From positions 1,178,001 to 1,242,000 of the forward strand of contig CAWBGY010000005.1 of the NCBI GenBank assembly GCA_963788505.1: a stretch of DNA of 64,000 nucleotides, read 5' to 3'. Both the position numbers and the translations under genes were made by a program. Positions 1 to 8,967 of this stretch are shown piece after piece; the first letter of the stretch is position 1; each line of letters opens with the position of its first letter. Origin of the DNA: JAIQFF01 sp963788505 (lineage in GTDB: Bacteria > Acidobacteriota > Terriglobia > Terriglobales > Acidobacteriaceae). The notes under the pieces were generated by a model that did no database searches, was not told where the DNA came from, and saw nothing but the letters and a program-made list of their open reading frames with translations.

Positions 1-594
1 CGGCCACTTCCCGGCTGCCGCCATATCGCGGTAGAGCTGAGGGGAGAACTCGTAGCCCATCAGGTCCAGCGGCTGTTCACTTTCGAGCTGGGCAATCATG
101 TCCTGGGTGTTGCGCCGGACCTTGGTCACGCCCTGGTGCACCATCTCTTTTGCCAGCTGTCCGCGAAACAGCTCCCGCATATATTGGGAAATGTTGGTGA
201 CCGGCGACCACAGCACCAGCAGGTCGACGGGCTGCTGGCACGCCGCCAGCATCGCGATGGTTCCGCCCAGCCGCAATCCGAAGTATCCCAGCCGCGCCGT
301 CTTCAGCCGCTGGCGCGCCAGCTCAGCCGCGCTCCCCGTATCGCTGACTGCCGAGGCCAGGGTAAAGTCGCGGAACGAGCCGCCACTTTCTCCGGTCCCG
401 AAGGGATGAAACCTGATTACCGCGACGCCTTCCGCTTCCAGTTGCTTGCTCCAGGTGGCAAAACGCGCGTATGTGGTCACCATCTCTTCCGCGAACGGCG
501 GACAAAATACCAGCCCGGTCTGAGCGTGGTCTCCACCTTCGTGGACCACCCCATACATGCGGTGCGATTCGGTACCGAAATAACAGGCTTCCAT
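1..594 (-). CDS. alpha/beta hydrolase, exosortase-associated type (partial, runs off left edge)
   Basis: Open reading frame of 198 codons with no stop before the window edge, so the C-terminus is missing. It begins MEACYFGTESHRMYGVV and carries the alpha/beta hydrolase landmarks FCPPFAEEM, RFHPFGTGESGG (oxyanion/turn region) and YFGLRLGGTIA at the nucleophile elbow. The elbow normally reads GxSxG; here the serine position is Arg (G-L-R-L-G). From memory, a GLRLG elbow is common in the exosortase-A-associated hydrolases 1/2. The start lies 6 nt after the acyl-CoA dehydrogenase stop, so the two are co-transcribed. A role in EPS or exosortase-locus biology is inferred; catalytic activity is uncertain without the rest of the gene. 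Confidence 0.75.
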   Translation of the reverse strand, partial: MEACYFGTESHRMYGVVHEGGDHAQTGLVFCPPFAEEMVTTYARFATWSKQLEAEGVAVIRFHPFGTGESGGSFRDFTLASAVSDTGSAAELARQRLKTARLGYFGLRLGGTIAMLAACQQPVDLLVLWSPVTNISQYMRELFRGQLAKEMVHQGVTKVRRNTQDMIAQLESEQPLDLMGYEFSPQLYRDMAAAGKWP

Positions 595-600
595 GCTTGA

Positions 601-1758
601 TTACTCAGCCTTGGGCAGACCCAGCCAGGCGGCGATGATGTTGCGCTGGATTTCCGAAGTCCCGGAATAAATGGTTGAGGAAATGGAATCCCGCAAATCC
701 CGCTCCAGTCCGGTTTCGGTCATGTAGCCATACGCTCCGTGGATCTGGATGGCATCCTGGCAGCACTGAACCAGATTCTCGCTGACATAAAGTTTGGCAA
801 TCGCCGCGTCCATTACCGCCGACTTTCCCTGCTGCTGCAACCAGGCCACGCGATAGACCAGCCAGCGCGAGGTTTCCAGACGCACCTTCATATTGGCAAT
901 ACGATGCGCCACCGCTTGAAACTTGCCAATCGGTTTGCCGAACTGTTTGCGCTCCCGGGCATAACGGACGCAAGTCTCGATCTGGCGCTGCATGGTTCCC
1001 AGGTAGTTGGCCAGGATAGCGCCGCGCTCCCACTCCATCGAGCAATTGAAGATGGCGGCTCCCGCTCCCTCCGCGCCCAGCCGGTTCTGTTCGGGAATCT
1101 CGCAATCTTCGAGCACAATCTCGCCCATGGGAGAAGTTCGCAGGCCCATCTTTTCGACGTGCTTGCTGACGCTGAAACCGGGCGTGCCTTTGTCCACGAT
1201 AAAAGCCGAGACTCCTTGCAATCCCTTCGCGCGGCCGACCGTGGCAAACACCAGGATCGAATCCGCAACCGGAGCGTTGGTGATAAACATCTTGCTCCCG
1301 TTCAGGACATACCTTCCGTCTTTTTTGGCCGCTTCCGTGCGCAAGTCGAAGGCGTCGGAGCCCGATTGCGGCTCGGTCATGGCGTGCACGCCAATCATCT
1401 CTCCCGCGCACAGCCGGGGCAGGTAGCGCATTTTCTGCGCCTCGCTGCCAAACTCCAGAATCGGCACTTCAAAACTCCACATCTGCGCATTGATGCTGAA
1501 CAGCAGCCCGTTGTCCTTGCAGGCGTAGCCCAGCGCCTCCATGGCCGCAACCACGGTCAGAGGATCGGCCGCGCTGCCACCGTACTGCTCCGGAATGGGC
1601 AGGCCCTGGATGCCGAACTTGGCGCATTTCATAAAACCGTCGTGGTCAAACTCGCTGTTGCGGTCAAGCGGGACCACATCCCGGGCCAGTTCGTTGCGCG
1701 CGAATTCCAACACCGATTTTTTGAATGAGAGCTGCTCTTCGTTGAAAGAGAAATCCAC
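601..1758 (-). CDS. acyl-CoA dehydrogenase family protein
   Basis: FAD-dependent acyl-CoA dehydrogenase fold of 385 aa, a normal family length. Landmarks are the N-terminal helical domain, AMTEPQSGSD (FAD/substrate strand), FITNAP, and the C-terminal IYSGTSEIQRNII. The open frame extends to a GTG at 1818, but a GTG at 1758 has AAGGA 7-8 nt upstream and gives the classical beginning xDFSFNEEQ, so I chose it. In MCAD-type enzymes the residue before GTS is the catalytic Glu; here it is Ser. A Glu in helix G (MEWERGA) could serve instead, as in isovaleryl- and long-chain dehydrogenases. It probably modifies an acyl or hydroxy-acyl group used by the EPS locus; the substrate is unknown. Confidence 0.85.
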   Translation of the reverse strand: MDFSFNEEQLSFKKSVLEFARNELARDVVPLDRNSEFDHDGFMKCAKFGIQGLPIPEQYGGSAADPLTVVAAMEALGYACKDNGLLFSINAQMWSFEVPILEFGSEAQKMRYLPRLCAGEMIGVHAMTEPQSGSDAFDLRTEAAKKDGRYVLNGSKMFITNAPVADSILVFATVGRAKGLQGVSAFIVDKGTPGFSVSKHVEKMGLRTSPMGEIVLEDCEIPEQNRLGAEGAGAAIFNCSMEWERGAILANYLGTMQRQIETCVRYARERKQFGKPIGKFQAVAHRIANMKVRLETSRWLVYRVAWLQQQGKSAVMDAAIAKLYVSENLVQCCQDAIQIHGAYGYMTETGLERDLRDSISSTIYSGTSEIQRNIIAAWLGLPKAE

Positions 1759-1836
1759 GAATCGTTCCTTTTCTATATTCTCTTGACTGTCAGTTTCTCT
1801 GACTGAGTATTTCGACACGACACCGGACCAGAAGGT

Positions 1837-2952
1837 TCAATCCGAAGGGTTGGGCTGGCCGATCATGCGCTGGTAAAAATCAAGGTAGTTGCGGGCCATC
1901 CGCTCCGACGAATACTGCGCCACGGACTGCCGGGCGTTCTCCGCGATCCGGCTGCGCACGCCGGGATCGCCCAGCAGGGACAAAATCGCTTGCTCCAGAT
2001 CGCCGGCGTCGCCCGGCGCAATCAACCATCCGCTTTTGCCATGTTGGATGACCTCCGGTACCGCACCCACTGCGGTCGCGATCACCGCCCGCCGGGCCGC
2101 CATGGCTTCGAGCAGCGTCATGGGCAGGCCTTCATTCAGCGACGGCATGACCATGAGGTCGAGTGCTCCATAGATATTCGGCATATCGTCGCGATAGCCG
2201 GCAAAATGTACGCTGCCGGCTATTCCCAAATCCTGCGCCATGGTTTCCAGCATCTTCCGGTCGGGACCTTCTCCCACCAGGACGAATTTGGCGCCGGGAA
2301 ATTTCTTCAGGATTCCGCGGGCTGCCGTAAAAAGGAATACCTGACCCTTTTGGTGGCAAAGCCTTCCCACCATGCCGATCGTGGGGTCGCCCCCAAACTC
2401 GCTGCGCGAGGGCGTGCCGTTGAGGCTTAAGAATGGAGAGAAATCAATGCCATTGGCAATCACTGCCACTTTTCGTTGTGACACTCCGGAGCGGCGCAAA
2501 ATATCCCCGATCGCGGGTGAGACTCCAACCACGCCGTTGAAATTTCTGAGCATGAAACGGTCGACCGCGCTGTAAATCCGGTGCCCGACCGTCGCGCTAT
2601 ACCACAGGTGGCAGGTCGAAAACACCGGACGCTTGGCCCCTTTGGCCGCCCAGAACCCATAGATATTCGCCTTGATGTCATGGGTATGCAGCAGATCGAT
2701 CTTTTCGTCGCGCAGGTAGTCTCGAATGATGCCAACGGTTTTCGGGTCCAGGCGGCCGCGGCAGGTAAAGGCCTTGACCCGCAGATGCTGGCTCTCGGCC
2801 CGCACTACCAGCTCGTCATTGAGCGCGTTAAAGTTGCGGAAGGCGCCAATTTCAGCCGCGCAACCCAGTTTCCCCAGTGCGGAACAAAGATTGGTCACCA
2901 CGGCCTCCTTACCGTAGTAGCCTCCGCTGCTGACCAGATGCAGGATTTTCAT
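1837..2952 (-). CDS. GT4 family glycosyltransferase
   Basis: 371-aa GT-B glycosyltransferase. The N-terminal Rossmann half starts MKILHLVSSGGYYGKEAV. The C-terminal half has IGMVGRLCHQKG, FVLVGEGPD and the EX7E-type donor site EGLPMTLLEAMAA. It is cytoplasmic, retaining, and probably adds one sugar of the EPS repeat unit from a nucleotide sugar. It lies between a methyltransferase and the acyl-CoA dehydrogenase in the minus-strand locus. Acceptor and donor cannot be read from sequence. Confidence 0.9.
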   Translation of the reverse strand: MKILHLVSSGGYYGKEAVVTNLCSALGKLGCAAEIGAFRNFNALNDELVVRAESQHLRVKAFTCRGRLDPKTVGIIRDYLRDEKIDLLHTHDIKANIYGFWAAKGAKRPVFSTCHLWYSATVGHRIYSAVDRFMLRNFNGVVGVSPAIGDILRRSGVSQRKVAVIANGIDFSPFLSLNGTPSRSEFGGDPTIGMVGRLCHQKGQVFLFTAARGILKKFPGAKFVLVGEGPDRKMLETMAQDLGIAGSVHFAGYRDDMPNIYGALDLMVMPSLNEGLPMTLLEAMAARRAVIATAVGAVPEVIQHGKSGWLIAPGDAGDLEQAILSLLGDPGVRSRIAENARQSVAQYSSERMARNYLDFYQRMIGQPNPSD

Positions 2953-3021
2953 AAGAACAACATTCCCGGCTTTTCGCGTTCAAGACCCGCCCGATGGCAT
3001 TCTCGGACTAACAAGAACACG

Positions 3022-3801
3022 TCATGCGTGAGCCGCCTCGGTCCGGGAAGGACACCCTTGTTTCTTTCGTAGAACGCCAATGATATTTGTCCTTAGCGAT
3101 TTGAACGGACGAGTCATGAGCAGACGAATCCACATCAGTTCGAACATGACTAAGGGCGGGAACACCACAAGTTGCGCGGAGGTCACGATCATTTTCAGTT
3201 GCCCGACATCGAATCCACAGACTTCGGCGATGCGCTCAATATCCTTAGGAGTGTTGACCCGATAAAATGTTCTGAACACGTCTTCTTCCTCCCTGTCGTC
3301 CAGCAGGCGAATGATCCGCTTTTTCGCCCACTCCGGAACCAGTCTAGCGATCATGGTCGAGTAGCCGAAGCGGTTCGGTGTATGCAGGATGAATACGCCG
3401 TCGGGTTTCAAGATGCGGGCAATCTCTCGGAATTGAATATCGGGAACGTCCAGGTGCTCGACCACCATGTTCGCCGTCACCAAGTCAAAAGATTCGTCGC
3501 GAAATGGCAGATGGCTGACGCTGCCCAGGACTGCGGCTTGAGCGCTGCGGTGCTTCCTTAGCGACCCCAGGTCGGCGTCGAGTCCCACCATTGTGCGGCA
3601 ACGGGCCACCATGTTTTTCTCCTCTTCCCCCCGCCACAGCGGCAAGACATGGTGTCCGCAACCAACATCCAGCCAGTCCACACTACCGTTCACGTGGGAA
3701 TTCAGAACATCCTCGTAGAGACTATGCGAATACTCCAGTCCCGGAGCGATGGTCCGCTGCAGCGCCCGGTAGATGTCAAATAATGCTGCCCTCAGCGCCA
3801 T
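3022..3801 (-). CDS. class I SAM-dependent methyltransferase
   Basis: 259-aa Rossmann methyltransferase. Motif I is WLDVGCGHHVLP, the acidic motif II is GLDADLG, and post-motif FDLVTANMVVEHL matches the Methyltransf_11 group. The C-terminal third has a hydrophobic stretch (LVVFPPLVMFELMWIRLL) that may touch the membrane. The stop of the upstream heparinase-like gene is 3 nt before the ATG, so the two are translationally coupled. It likely O-methylates a lipid-linked sugar or the growing glycan; the substrate is unknown. Confidence 0.85.
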   Translation of the reverse strand: MALRAALFDIYRALQRTIAPGLEYSHSLYEDVLNSHVNGSVDWLDVGCGHHVLPLWRGEEEKNMVARCRTMVGLDADLGSLRKHRSAQAAVLGSVSHLPFRDESFDLVTANMVVEHLDVPDIQFREIARILKPDGVFILHTPNRFGYSTMIARLVPEWAKKRIIRLLDDREEEDVFRTFYRVNTPKDIERIAEVCGFDVGQLKMIVTSAQLVVFPPLVMFELMWIRLLMTRPFKSLRTNIIGVLRKKQGCPSRTEAAHA

Positions 3802-3804
3802 GTC

Positions 3805-5742
3805 TCAAATTCCTTTCATTGCAGTACTTGTTTGCGCCCCTTCGACAGGGCGGAGCGGCACCATCACGCCATCCAGTTCGGCGGCTGCGTCTCTTAACCT
3901 GAGGCTCGGCGACACGCCTTCCACAGGCTTCAGCACCAAAGCGAAAGTCTTGGGCAGGCTGCCCTGCCAGTTGTATTGAATCACCGATCGAGCCTGGCGC
4001 AGGCCGTATCCGGGACAGTAGTAGCTTCCTTTTACCTTGAACCCATCCATGCCGAAAGCAGTCAACGAATATCGCTCGGACGAAGAGATCAGTACGCAAT
4101 CACTTTCCCGCTGCTCCACCCGAATGGCAGGATGAAGGTGAATAAAGGACTCAACCGTGTGACTGCCGCTTCCGTACAAATGATCCAGGATGATCCAGCA
4201 ATCATTAGGCTGGCGAACGATTGTCCGGCAGTGCGTCACATTGCGGCGGCTGTAGGCATAGTGCTCTCCCCGCAGAAACGGGAATCCGTCGATCCTGCCG
4301 CCCTGAAGCGGCCCGACCCGGGGACGGCGTCCTGCGCGATACGATGCCCACACTTCCGCTTGCTCTTCGCCGTCGATGCGCAGCGTATTATGGGCAGCCG
4401 TCGACCGTTCATAATGTCTCTCCTTGCCGGGCTCGTAGGCGCTGGCGCCAGTATCGACCACCACCCGTTGACCGTTCAACGATAGCTCAAAACTGAGCAC
4501 GTCGCAGTGTCCGTGACCCGGCTGATAGTCCGGACCCAAGGGTCCGCAGTCAAGAATCAGATGGCTGCCGGAAGCAATGTCGCGAATGATGCCGTATCCG
4601 CTTTGCGACAGGAGCGAGACGTCATCGTTTCCGGACAACCCGGCGGGCGCAGTCACTCCGGCACGGTCGAGCAGGTTGTCCAGCTCCTCCTTCGTCCCTG
4701 CAAAATCCATGGCACTGTCGTTCAACAACGGAATCTGGCCATCCGGATGCTTAATCTGCTCCACGAAATCGGCCATTTTCCTTACGTAGTCTTGCGTCAG
4801 GGTGGCAATGTCGCCCGGCGGATCGAACCAGCAAACGGTGTCTCGCAGTTCCACCAGGTGTTCCAGGAGCCAGGTATGATAAGTGGGAGCGCGTTCCACT
4901 TGCCCGCCATCCGGCAGGATCTGCTTGGCAAATATGTCCCTCAGTAGACTCTCGCCTTGTTTCCACCAATGCGCGCGCTCCGGACACTCGAGAAACATTC
5001 CAGCGAACATCAGGGCCTTGGCGTTAACCACCAAATGATTGTTCATTAGATGTTTCTCAACACACCGTTCCAGAAGCAGGGTTTGCAACCGCAAACTTCC
5101 GAGGATCTGCTCCATCAGCGCTCCATCCCCGAGTTCTCCGGCCCGAACCTGGTTGCGAGCCGCGAATTTGATCCAGTTCAGGATGCGCAACGAAAGCGCC
5201 AGCGGCTGTCCCCCCATCTCCGCGCCGGTCGAATGCTGTTCCCACCACCGAACCATCTGTCTGCAGGTTTTTCGCAGGAGGACTGCGTCCGAGGGAGCAG
5301 TGAGATCCACATTCACAAAATCAAAGGAATAGAATCTCCACGCCCTCATTTCGTGCAACTCGATCTCAAACCGGGAAGCGCCTTGCGGTACCGCGGCCAA
5401 GGGGGCGTCGGCGTAGGTATCGTCATCTGCCAGCAGTTGCCTGGCATCCCCAGGTTTCCACTGCGGCAGCAGCGCGAGTGGAGGCCGTCTCGGTAAACTT
5501 ACCTTGACACCGTCCCAGGGTCTGAGCTTGGCCTTGGGAAAAATCCGGTTCCGGATCAATTGGTAAAATTGTGCTCCGCCCATGTGCCGCACGGTACGCC
5601 AGTAGGTTCCCGTCGTCGGCCGCAGGGGCGTCCCGGCAAAGTCGGGCGCCAGGCAGTCGCTGCTTGCCACAGCGGCGTGCCCGTCCAGGCTTGAGGTATA
5701 CAAACTCCGCACCACCGGCTTGTCCAATAGCTTTGACATCAA
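3805..5742 (-). CDS. heparinase II/III-like polysaccharide lyase family protein
   Basis: 645-aa protein with the alpha/alpha-barrel plus beta-sandwich layout of heparinase II/III proteins. Around residues 215-260 it has the barrel segment KHLMNNHLVVNAKAL. The C-terminal half has the diagnostic PGHGHCDVLSFEL followed by VVVDTGASAYEPG and STAAHNTLRIDG. No cleavable signal peptide is evident at the N-terminus (MMSKLLDKPVVR). Family members cleave uronic-acid polysaccharides, and lyases inside EPS loci commonly trim or release the polymer. The gene is sandwiched between methyltransferase and beta-helix genes on the same strand. Confidence 0.85.
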   Translation of the reverse strand: MMSKLLDKPVVRSLYTSSLDGHAAVASSDCLAPDFAGTPLRPTTGTYWRTVRHMGGAQFYQLIRNRIFPKAKLRPWDGVKVSLPRRPPLALLPQWKPGDARQLLADDDTYADAPLAAVPQGASRFEIELHEMRAWRFYSFDFVNVDLTAPSDAVLLRKTCRQMVRWWEQHSTGAEMGGQPLALSLRILNWIKFAARNQVRAGELGDGALMEQILGSLRLQTLLLERCVEKHLMNNHLVVNAKALMFAGMFLECPERAHWWKQGESLLRDIFAKQILPDGGQVERAPTYHTWLLEHLVELRDTVCWFDPPGDIATLTQDYVRKMADFVEQIKHPDGQIPLLNDSAMDFAGTKEELDNLLDRAGVTAPAGLSGNDDVSLLSQSGYGIIRDIASGSHLILDCGPLGPDYQPGHGHCDVLSFELSLNGQRVVVDTGASAYEPGKERHYERSTAAHNTLRIDGEEQAEVWASYRAGRRPRVGPLQGGRIDGFPFLRGEHYAYSRRNVTHCRTIVRQPNDCWIILDHLYGSGSHTVESFIHLHPAIRVEQRESDCVLISSSERYSLTAFGMDGFKVKGSYYCPGYGLRQARSVIQYNWQGSLPKTFALVLKPVEGVSPSLRLRDAAAELDGVMVPLRPVEGAQTSTAMKGI

Positions 5743-5923
5743 TATGGAATCTGCGGGGATAGAGTTGTTTGAATCAGTAGGACTGACGGGGATTTCTGAT
5801 CGGGGAGGGGAATGCAGGAGACTCTGGGGGGCTAACTTTCAGAGTCTCCAAAGATTCCGGAGCGCACTATCAAATCCACCATTGAATCCACAGCCGAGTT
5901 AAGAGCGCTGCATGGCAAAATCT

Positions 5924-7288
5924 CTACTGCACCGCGGCCGTCAATCCCGTCGGTGCGGCCGGGGCAGTCGACGCTGATGTGGAACCCTGTTCGTAGGCGC
6001 CAATGTCCAACGTGCTTGATCCCGCCAGGCGAGCCACTCCGATGAAATCGATGCCTGGAACGCAGGGAGATACGCCAGGAGATGACGCACAGCTGGTGGT
6101 TCCATTTTGCACCGCGCTGCTTCCCGGTTTTATCTGGTAATTGTCCGGGTCGAAGCTCGAGGCTGGAGCCGAAGGTCCGTCAAACTGAAAATTGGTAAAT
6201 GTGATCGAAGTATTGGGATCGCTCTTGGGATTGCTCGAGGGACACCCGCCCGCCGTGCCGTTCGCATCCGATCCGCTGATCGGCGTTCCTCCTGAGCAGG
6301 TTGAGTCGTGGTGCGCGTAATCTGCCGGCTTGTTGCCGTAAACCAGGTTATTGGCGATCAGATTGTGCGTTCCCGTGACATGGTAGTAGTTCAGCCCGTA
6401 GCGCCCTCCCTGCGGGGAATCTACGCCATTATTCACAATGATGTTGTTGGTCACGGTGCTGTAATCCCAGACGGCGCAAAAGCCCTTGTCGTTGTACTCG
6501 GTCGGCGAAATGCCACCGCCGTTGTTGAAAATGGTGTTATTCGAGATCACCGTCTGCGAAGTGCAGTCCGACTTGATTCCCCAACCCGTGATGCCTGAAA
6601 TCAGGTTGTCCTGGATGATGGTCCTGATCCCGCCATCGTATATGCCGTGAAACTCCACGCAATTGATGACGCCATTCCCGTAGGTCGGGTTGTAGTTGCC
6701 GCCGTGGCGGATGATGTTGCCACGGATGACCATGTCACTGGCGCGGGCCGGAGGATTCGAGCCTCCCGCCGGGTTAATCGTCTTTGTTCCCAGCACGCCC
6801 GCCGAAGCACAGCCGGCCACGTCGAAATCGTGGAGATTGTTATTCAGCACGGAAACCGAATCGCCGTTGGCCTGCACCGCAAAACCGTTGGGGCCGCTCG
6901 CCGAAGAGCCATCGAAACCCTGGATGGTCACGAAACTGCCGTTCGCGGTCCAATTCATGGTGCTGATCTTTGCCCCCCACTGGGTATCGGAGGTGTAAAC
7001 GATAGGCCCCGACGCCGTTCCCGACTTGTTGGTGGTGATGGGGCCGCTATAGGAGCCGGGCGCTACGTGAACTATCGCCCCACCCGATCCCACGGTCAGC
7101 GCGGCATCGGCGTGTTGAATGGTCTTCCAGGGACGAGCCTGGGAACCATCGTTCGAATCGCTGCCTGCACTGGCATTCACGTAATACTGGTTCTGCGCCA
7201 TCGCTGTTCCCGCCAGCGCAACCGAGAGGCCCAAAAGAAGGAGGAGCGAAAAAACCTGATTGAAAAACTTCCCGGGGATAAATTTCAC
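5924..7288 (-). CDS. secreted right-handed parallel beta-helix protein
   Basis: 454-aa exported protein. The open frame runs upstream to 7456, but GTG at 7288 has AGAGG about 8 nt upstream and is followed at once by a signal peptide (VKFIPGKFF..LLLLLGLSVALAGTAMAQ). The mature N-terminus YYVNASAGSDSNDGSQARPWKTIQHA is the start of DUF1565/Beta_helix proteins. The middle has stacked N/G-rich rungs (RGNIIRHGG, QDNLISGITGWGI, SNNTIFNNGGGI). The C-terminus LDIGAYEQG is the choice-of-anchor-Q type ending. Family members include alginate epimerases and pectate-lyase-like enzymes. It may act on the EPS outside the cell. Confidence 0.85.
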   Translation of the reverse strand: MKFIPGKFFNQVFSLLLLLGLSVALAGTAMAQNQYYVNASAGSDSNDGSQARPWKTIQHADAALTVGSGGAIVHVAPGSYSGPITTNKSGTASGPIVYTSDTQWGAKISTMNWTANGSFVTIQGFDGSSASGPNGFAVQANGDSVSVLNNNLHDFDVAGCASAGVLGTKTINPAGGSNPPARASDMVIRGNIIRHGGNYNPTYGNGVINCVEFHGIYDGGIRTIIQDNLISGITGWGIKSDCTSQTVISNNTIFNNGGGISPTEYNDKGFCAVWDYSTVTNNIIVNNGVDSPQGGRYGLNYYHVTGTHNLIANNLVYGNKPADYAHHDSTCSGGTPISGSDANGTAGGCPSSNPKSDPNTSITFTNFQFDGPSAPASSFDPDNYQIKPGSSAVQNGTTSCASSPGVSPCVPGIDFIGVARLAGSSTLDIGAYEQGSTSASTAPAAPTGLTAAVQ

Positions 7289-7587
7289 GAAAACAACCTC
7301 TTGTCGCTGCCCGAGGCCGGTAGCAGCAGGGGATCCAGAGCGGAAACTCTGGTTCGCCGAAACCCGGGGCCGGACATCGTCTCTGGCCGGTCGCGAGTTG
7401 CGGCACCTCCATACTGCCCCTCCCTCTCGACCGCGGGCCAGATACCGGAAGTACATGTTCTCCGCCGAAAGTACATAGGGCTTTCGAATCTTACTGCCCG
7501 CTGCAGATGCTCTCGCGTCTGCCGAGAAGACAAATTACGCTGTGCTCCTCGCCTCTCGTGGACTTCTGCCTCCCCCTGGAAGGCCTT
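7289..7587 (-). other. intergenic segment between GT4 and beta-helix genes
   Basis: About 300 bp with no convincing gene. Reading frames here are extensions or shadows of the neighbours. It probably holds the 5' leader, and perhaps a promoter, for the beta-helix gene. No hairpin terminator or clear -35/-10 pair was seen. Confidence 0.4.
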
Positions 7588-8928
7588 TCAAAACCTGGAA
7601 CCGCCCACCCCGGAAAGCATCGCCGCCGGGTCGCCGACCTCGACCCCAGGGTCATGCCGGCATTGTGCATTGAGCAGCCCGGCAAATCTTCGAGCCATGG
7701 CGTCGTGAGTGTAATTCATGATGGCCGGCTCGGTGCCGCGAAATCGCACTTCGCCGCGTTCGCGGAACTCGGCATAGGCGTCGATCAGGTATTGCCGTAA
7801 CTGCGGCTTCGAAAGCGCGTGCACGCCCGCTCCGGTTTCCTCGAGCACTTCGGTGAGCACTCCGCGCACTCCGCCCACCGCCAGAATCGGCCGGCGCGAT
7901 CCGAAATACTCGAATAACTTGCCCGTATGCTGGCCGGTTTCGTTCGGATTCGCCCAACCCAGCATCAGAAGAATCTGCGATTCCTGCTGCCGCTGCAGCG
8001 CTTCTCTGCGGCCAATGGTGCCATGCAGTTCGACCACACCCTGCAGTTCATAGCGTTCGATCAGGGACTGCAGCCAGAGTTCGATCGGACCGTAAAACCT
8101 TATCCGCATCTGCTCCCGGTCGATCGTGCCCGCTTGAATCAGTTCGTGCACCACTGCGAACAGCGCCGTGGGATCGCGCCGGCCGGCGTACAACTGCCCG
8201 GTGTAAGTAATCGAAAATGTCCGGGTGCGGGAAACCGGATCGCCGATGAAGTCATCGGGATCAAAGCCGTTGGTGATCACGTGCACCGGTTTGTCGGGAT
8301 GAAGCTCTTGCAGCCGATCTGCCCAGGGCCGCGAAACCGTGACCAGCGCATCCGCCGTGGCCAGCTGTTTCTTTTCCAGGCTGCGGTCCCGCCAGCGCAA
8401 AATTCTGCCGTGCGGGTTGTCCAGGTTGTTTGCCCACAGGTCCCGGAAGTCGGCGATCCAGGGACACTTCAGGATGCGGCGCGCTTCCCGGGCGATGCAA
8501 TGGCTGGTGATGGGAGGCGCGGTGCTCAATATCGCATCGATCGGTACCGCGATCTTCTGAATGGCATCGACCGCCAGCGGCTCCCATCCTTTTTCCGGCT
8601 CCGGGTAGGCCAGCACCGACTTGAGGCTGGCAAGGATCCGGGTATGCGTGGGCTTTTCGCGCGGCCGGTCCGGGGTGCTCAACTTCAGTTTGTCGTGCAG
8701 CGAGCGCTGAGGATCGAGGCCAAGACGGGACTTCCACTTTTCCAGCGCGTCCTGGTAATCAGTCTCAATCACCGGCGCCGGGGGACGCGGGCCCTCCGCA
8801 GTTCGCGGCGTCAACACCAGAACCTCCCAGCCGAACCGGGGCAAATACTTGGCCAAGGCCCCCGGCCGCAACGAGCCCACGGTGGGGCGCGGAGGGTAAT
8901 GAAACGATATGAGTAATAGTCGTGGCAT
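7588..8928 (-). CDS. GT4-type glycosyltransferase
   Basis: 446-aa GT-B glycosyltransferase. It starts MPRLLLISFHYPPRPTVGSL, the loop typical of WcaI/WbuB-like enzymes. The C-terminal half contains SITYTGQLYAGRRDP, ILLMLGWANPNETGQHTGKLFEYFGSRRPILAVGG, which aligns with the donor-binding region. Cytoplasmic; it likely transfers an N-acetyl-amino sugar in EPS repeat assembly, though the donor is not readable. It lies 39 nt downstream of the Wzy-like gene on the same strand. Confidence 0.85.
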   Translation of the reverse strand: MPRLLLISFHYPPRPTVGSLRPGALAKYLPRFGWEVLVLTPRTAEGPRPPAPVIETDYQDALEKWKSRLGLDPQRSLHDKLKLSTPDRPREKPTHTRILASLKSVLAYPEPEKGWEPLAVDAIQKIAVPIDAILSTAPPITSHCIAREARRILKCPWIADFRDLWANNLDNPHGRILRWRDRSLEKKQLATADALVTVSRPWADRLQELHPDKPVHVITNGFDPDDFIGDPVSRTRTFSITYTGQLYAGRRDPTALFAVVHELIQAGTIDREQMRIRFYGPIELWLQSLIERYELQGVVELHGTIGRREALQRQQESQILLMLGWANPNETGQHTGKLFEYFGSRRPILAVGGVRGVLTEVLEETGAGVHALSKPQLRQYLIDAYAEFRERGEVRFRGTEPAIMNYTHDAMARRFAGLLNAQCRHDPGVEVGDPAAMLSGVGGSRF

Positions 8929-8967
8929 GGCACTCTGCCGGAGAATACCCGGCAGGCATTTCCGGCT

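Noticed and set aside
739..1728. 329-codon plus-strand frame opposite the acyl-CoA dehydrogenase
   Set aside because: Antisense shadow of a clear gene; no motif or ribosome site.
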